Source: OLB9 sp041392785 (GTDB taxonomy: Bacteria; Bacteroidota; Bacteroidia; Chitinophagales; Saprospiraceae). Taken from it: a DNA stretch of 64,000 nt. The stretch is from positions 186,001 through 250,000 of the forward strand of contig JAWKLK010000008.1 of NCBI GenBank assembly GCA_041392785.1, read 5' to 3'. Made by a program: the position numbers and the translations under genes. This document shows, in pieces, positions 62,187 to 64,000 of this stretch; the first letter of the stretch is position 1, and each line of letters opens with the position of its first letter. The notes below the pieces were generated by a model, which did no database searches, was not told the origin of the DNA, and was given only the letters and a program-made list of their open reading frames with translations.

Positions 62187-63239
62187 ATGGGGTCAATTTT
62201 AGGTGTAATATTACATGCTATTGGAGGGTTTGCAGCTGGAAGTTTTTATATTCCTATTAAGAAGGTCAAAGGTTGGCAATGGGAAACATCTTGGATGATT
62301 TTGGGTATCATGGCTTGGATCATTGCACCAGCAGTAGTGGCCATACTCACAGTTCACCAACCTATCAAGATATTAGTATCTATTCCATCAGATACATTTC
62401 TTTTAGTTTTTGTTTTCGGTTTACTTTGGGGCATTGGTGGCCTTACGTTTGGACTTTCTATGCGCTATTTAGGCATTTCACTCGGTATGACTGTTGCCTT
62501 AGGCCTTTGTACCGCCTTTGGAACACTCATTCCACCTATTTTTAAAGGTGAATTCTCCCAGCTTATTTCCACACCTCAAGGAATCATAACCCTATTAGGA
62601 ATAGCTTTGTGTCTTTTTGGAATTGTTGTAGTGGGATATGCAGGAATGCTCAAAGAAAAAGCCATAACTGACAGTACAAATCCTAAAGCAATCGAAGAAT
62701 TTCATTTCAAGAAAGGCATTTTTGTTGCCATTATTTCAGGGATACTAAGTGCTTGCTTTGCTTTTGGCCTTGAAGCTGGAAAACCTATTGCTGATTTCAC
62801 ATCATCGACAGGTACACTTCCCATTTTTCACAATAATATGATTTTAGTATGTATCTTATGGGGAGGCATGGCTACAAATGGATTGTATAGTTTATATCTC
62901 AATAAAAGGAAGTATTCATTTCATGATTATAATAATGCATCGAACCCCTTGTTAAAAAACTATCTTTGGGCTATGCTCGGTGGACTCACTTGGTATCTAC
63001 AATTTTTCTTTTATGGAATGGGAACCACCTTTATAGGACAAAATTTTGAATTTGCAAGTTGGTCGATTCATATGGCTTTCATCATTTTATTTAGTAATAT
63101 TTGGGGTATTTATTTTAATGAATGGAAAAATGCCAATACTAAGATAAAAACGATCCTTTTACTTGGTCTTGGCATCATATTAATTGCCATTGTCTTGATA
63201 GGAATGGCTGGATTTTTTGTATCTTTATTGCAAAATTAA
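62187..63239 (+). CDS. rhaT: L-rhamnose:proton symporter
   Basis: Ten-helix inner-membrane transporter of the RhaT family, 350 residues. It matches E. coli RhaT along its length: HAIGGFAAGSFYIPIKKVKGW, WETSWMILGIMAWIIAP, the central GLTFGLSMRYLGISLGMTVALG, and LGGLTWYLQFFFYGMG before the last helices. It imports L-rhamnose released in the periplasm by the GH78 enzyme. Its presence in unit 4 links the dioxygenase operon to rhamnose. Confidence 0.93.
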   Translation: MGSILGVILHAIGGFAAGSFYIPIKKVKGWQWETSWMILGIMAWIIAPAVVAILTVHQPIKILVSIPSDTFLLVFVFGLLWGIGGLTFGLSMRYLGISLGMTVALGLCTAFGTLIPPIFKGEFSQLISTPQGIITLLGIALCLFGIVVVGYAGMLKEKAITDSTNPKAIEEFHFKKGIFVAIISGILSACFAFGLEAGKPIADFTSSTGTLPIFHNNMILVCILWGGMATNGLYSLYLNKRKYSFHDYNNASNPLLKNYLWAMLGGLTWYLQFFFYGMGTTFIGQNFEFASWSIHMAFIILFSNIWGIYFNEWKNANTKIKTILLLGLGIILIAIVLIGMAGFFVSLLQN

Positions 63240-63252
63240 AAAATACACGCTT

Positions 63253-64000
63253 ATGCGAATTTTCATAACTGTGATTTTTCATATATTCATTTTTGGTACG
63301 TTGGTATGCCAAAAGGATAACATTATTTATCTATATAAAGATTCTAGTGAAAGAGATAGACCAGCAATGTTTCATTTTCCGCCAAAAACGCATTCTACGG
63401 GAGCAGCAGTACTCATATTTCCCGGCGGTGGTTATCAAGGTCTTGCAATGGATCACGAAGGATTTGATGTTGCAAATTGGTTTGCAGAACAAGGCACCAC
63501 AGCCTTTGTGGTGCGATACTCTCTTGGGAAATTTGATGGCAGTGGACACAGACATCCAGATATGCTCAATGATGCAAAACGAGCAATGAGAATGGTCAGA
63601 TCAAATGCCGATACCTACAAAATTCTACCTGATTTAATCGGTGTGATGGGATTTTCAGCGGGTGGCCATTTGGCGAGTACTTTATGTACACATTTTGATG
63701 ATGGTGATCCGAATGCACAGGAAATTGTCGAAAAAATAAGTTGCCTTCCAAATTTCTGCATTCTAGGGTATCCTGTCATAAAAATGAAAGGCGAAAACAC
63801 CCATTGGGGTTCTAGAAGATTTCTCCTTGGCCCAACACCGAAACAAACAGATATTGACGAATTGTCAAATGAAAACCATGTCTCAGTTGCAACACCACCG
63901 ACTTTCATTTTTACTACTAGTGATGACAAAATAGTGCCTGTTGAAAATAGCCTAGCATACTTTTCAGCGCTAAAATCTAAAGGTATTCCTGCTGAATTAC
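63253..64000 (+). CDS. Alpha/beta hydrolase (acetylxylan-esterase-like), 3' end cut by window edge
   Basis: Open frame from ATG 63253 to the window end without a stop (about 249 codons). A hydrophobic N-terminus (RIFITVIFHIFIFGTLVC) looks like a signal peptide or lipoprotein signal (Cys at about 19). FPGGGYQGLAMDHEG is the oxyanion HGGG-like block, GFSAGGHLAST carries the nucleophile Ser, and TTSDDKIVPVENSLAYF contains the catalytic Asp. The His would lie to the right of the window. Such esterases of the BD-FAE/Axe2 type often remove acetyl groups from polysaccharides; this fits the acetylated polymer inferred from the sialate esterase-type gene. 13 bases after rhaT. Confidence 0.78.
   Translation, partial: MRIFITVIFHIFIFGTLVCQKDNIIYLYKDSSERDRPAMFHFPPKTHSTGAAVLIFPGGGYQGLAMDHEGFDVANWFAEQGTTAFVVRYSLGKFDGSGHRHPDMLNDAKRAMRMVRSNADTYKILPDLIGVMGFSAGGHLASTLCTHFDDGDPNAQEIVEKISCLPNFCILGYPVIKMKGENTHWGSRRFLLGPTPKQTDIDELSNENHVSVATPPTFIFTTSDDKIVPVENSLAYFSALKSKGIPAEL

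Noticed and set aside
25670..64000. Naming the locus an ulvan locus
   Set aside because: Rhamnose plus uronate fits ulvan, but no sulfatase, GH105 or known ulvan lyase (PL24/25/28/40) is recognisable, so the substrate was left open.
1..64000. Insertion sequences, prophage, CRISPR arrays, toxin-antitoxin or restriction genes
   Set aside because: I saw no transposase, integrase, direct-repeat/spacer array or related protein motif in the window.

Overview
The window is AT-rich DNA from a Bacteroidota chromosome, most likely the Saprospiraceae/Chitinophagales side of the phylum (inference from gene types; no 16S gene is present). Supporting signs are secreted proteins with C-terminal type IX secretion (T9SS) sorting domains, a gliding-motility-type C-terminal domain, CarboxypepD_reg-like TonB-dependent receptors (TBDTs), a DUF5683 protein, and repeated promoter -7 boxes of the Bacteroidota form TAnnTTTG. 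No mobile element, integrase, CRISPR array or rRNA operon was seen.

Bases 1-25660 are ordinary core genome. They hold a lipid kinase (cut by the left edge), Ddl, a large T9SS-exported protein, pyruvate dehydrogenase E1 alpha, a YidE/AspT-like transporter, tRNA-Glu(TTC), an acyl-CoA thioesterase, a membrane glycosyltransferase-like protein, a STAS protein, ClpC, IF-3 with a non-ATG start, a secreted PHB-depolymerase-type esterase, CorA, DUF5683-ParB-ParA, a UPF0173 hydrolase, arginine deiminase, a second thioesterase, YihY, tRNA-Pro(GGG), ComF, a SpoIIE-type PP2C phosphatase, a GNAT acetyltransferase and MazG.

Bases 25670-64000 form one polysaccharide utilization locus that runs off the right edge, made of several transcription units around one LacI-type regulator. 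Unit 1 (minus, 35493 to 25670) has a T9SS beta-helix protein, the LacI regulator, KduI, KduD, a sialate-O-acetylesterase-type esterase, a second (lipoprotein) beta-helix protein and a DUF4861 lipoprotein. Unit 2 (plus, 35828 to 50527) has a TBDT, a T9SS beta-helix protein, a GH78-type alpha-L-rhamnosidase, an unknown DxDxDG-rich secreted protein, a bifunctional rhamnulose-1-phosphate aldolase/lactaldehyde dehydrogenase, L-rhamnose isomerase, rhamnulokinase and an FMN L-lactate dehydrogenase. Unit 3 (minus, 59434 to 52999) has a broken second TBDT, a paralogous T9SS beta-helix protein and a secreted protein with two CBM-like repeats. A GH2 enzyme follows after a hairpin. Unit 4 (plus, from 59647) has an Fe(II)/2OG dioxygenase, a creatininase-family protein, an aldo/keto reductase, the rhamnose symporter RhaT and an alpha/beta hydrolase.

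Read together, the locus should import and dismantle an acetylated acidic polysaccharide containing L-rhamnose and uronic acid. KduI/KduD take up the unsaturated uronate branch. RhaT, RhaI, RhaB, the aldolase/dehydrogenase and LldD take rhamnose to DHAP and pyruvate. Two features stand out. No SusD is present, and each TBDT is instead followed by a paralogous T9SS beta-helix protein. A palindrome, ACAAACGTTTGT, sits at the promoters of the operons, and in three of them the operator itself supplies the -33 element, which gives a simple LacI-type regulon that can be read from the sequence.
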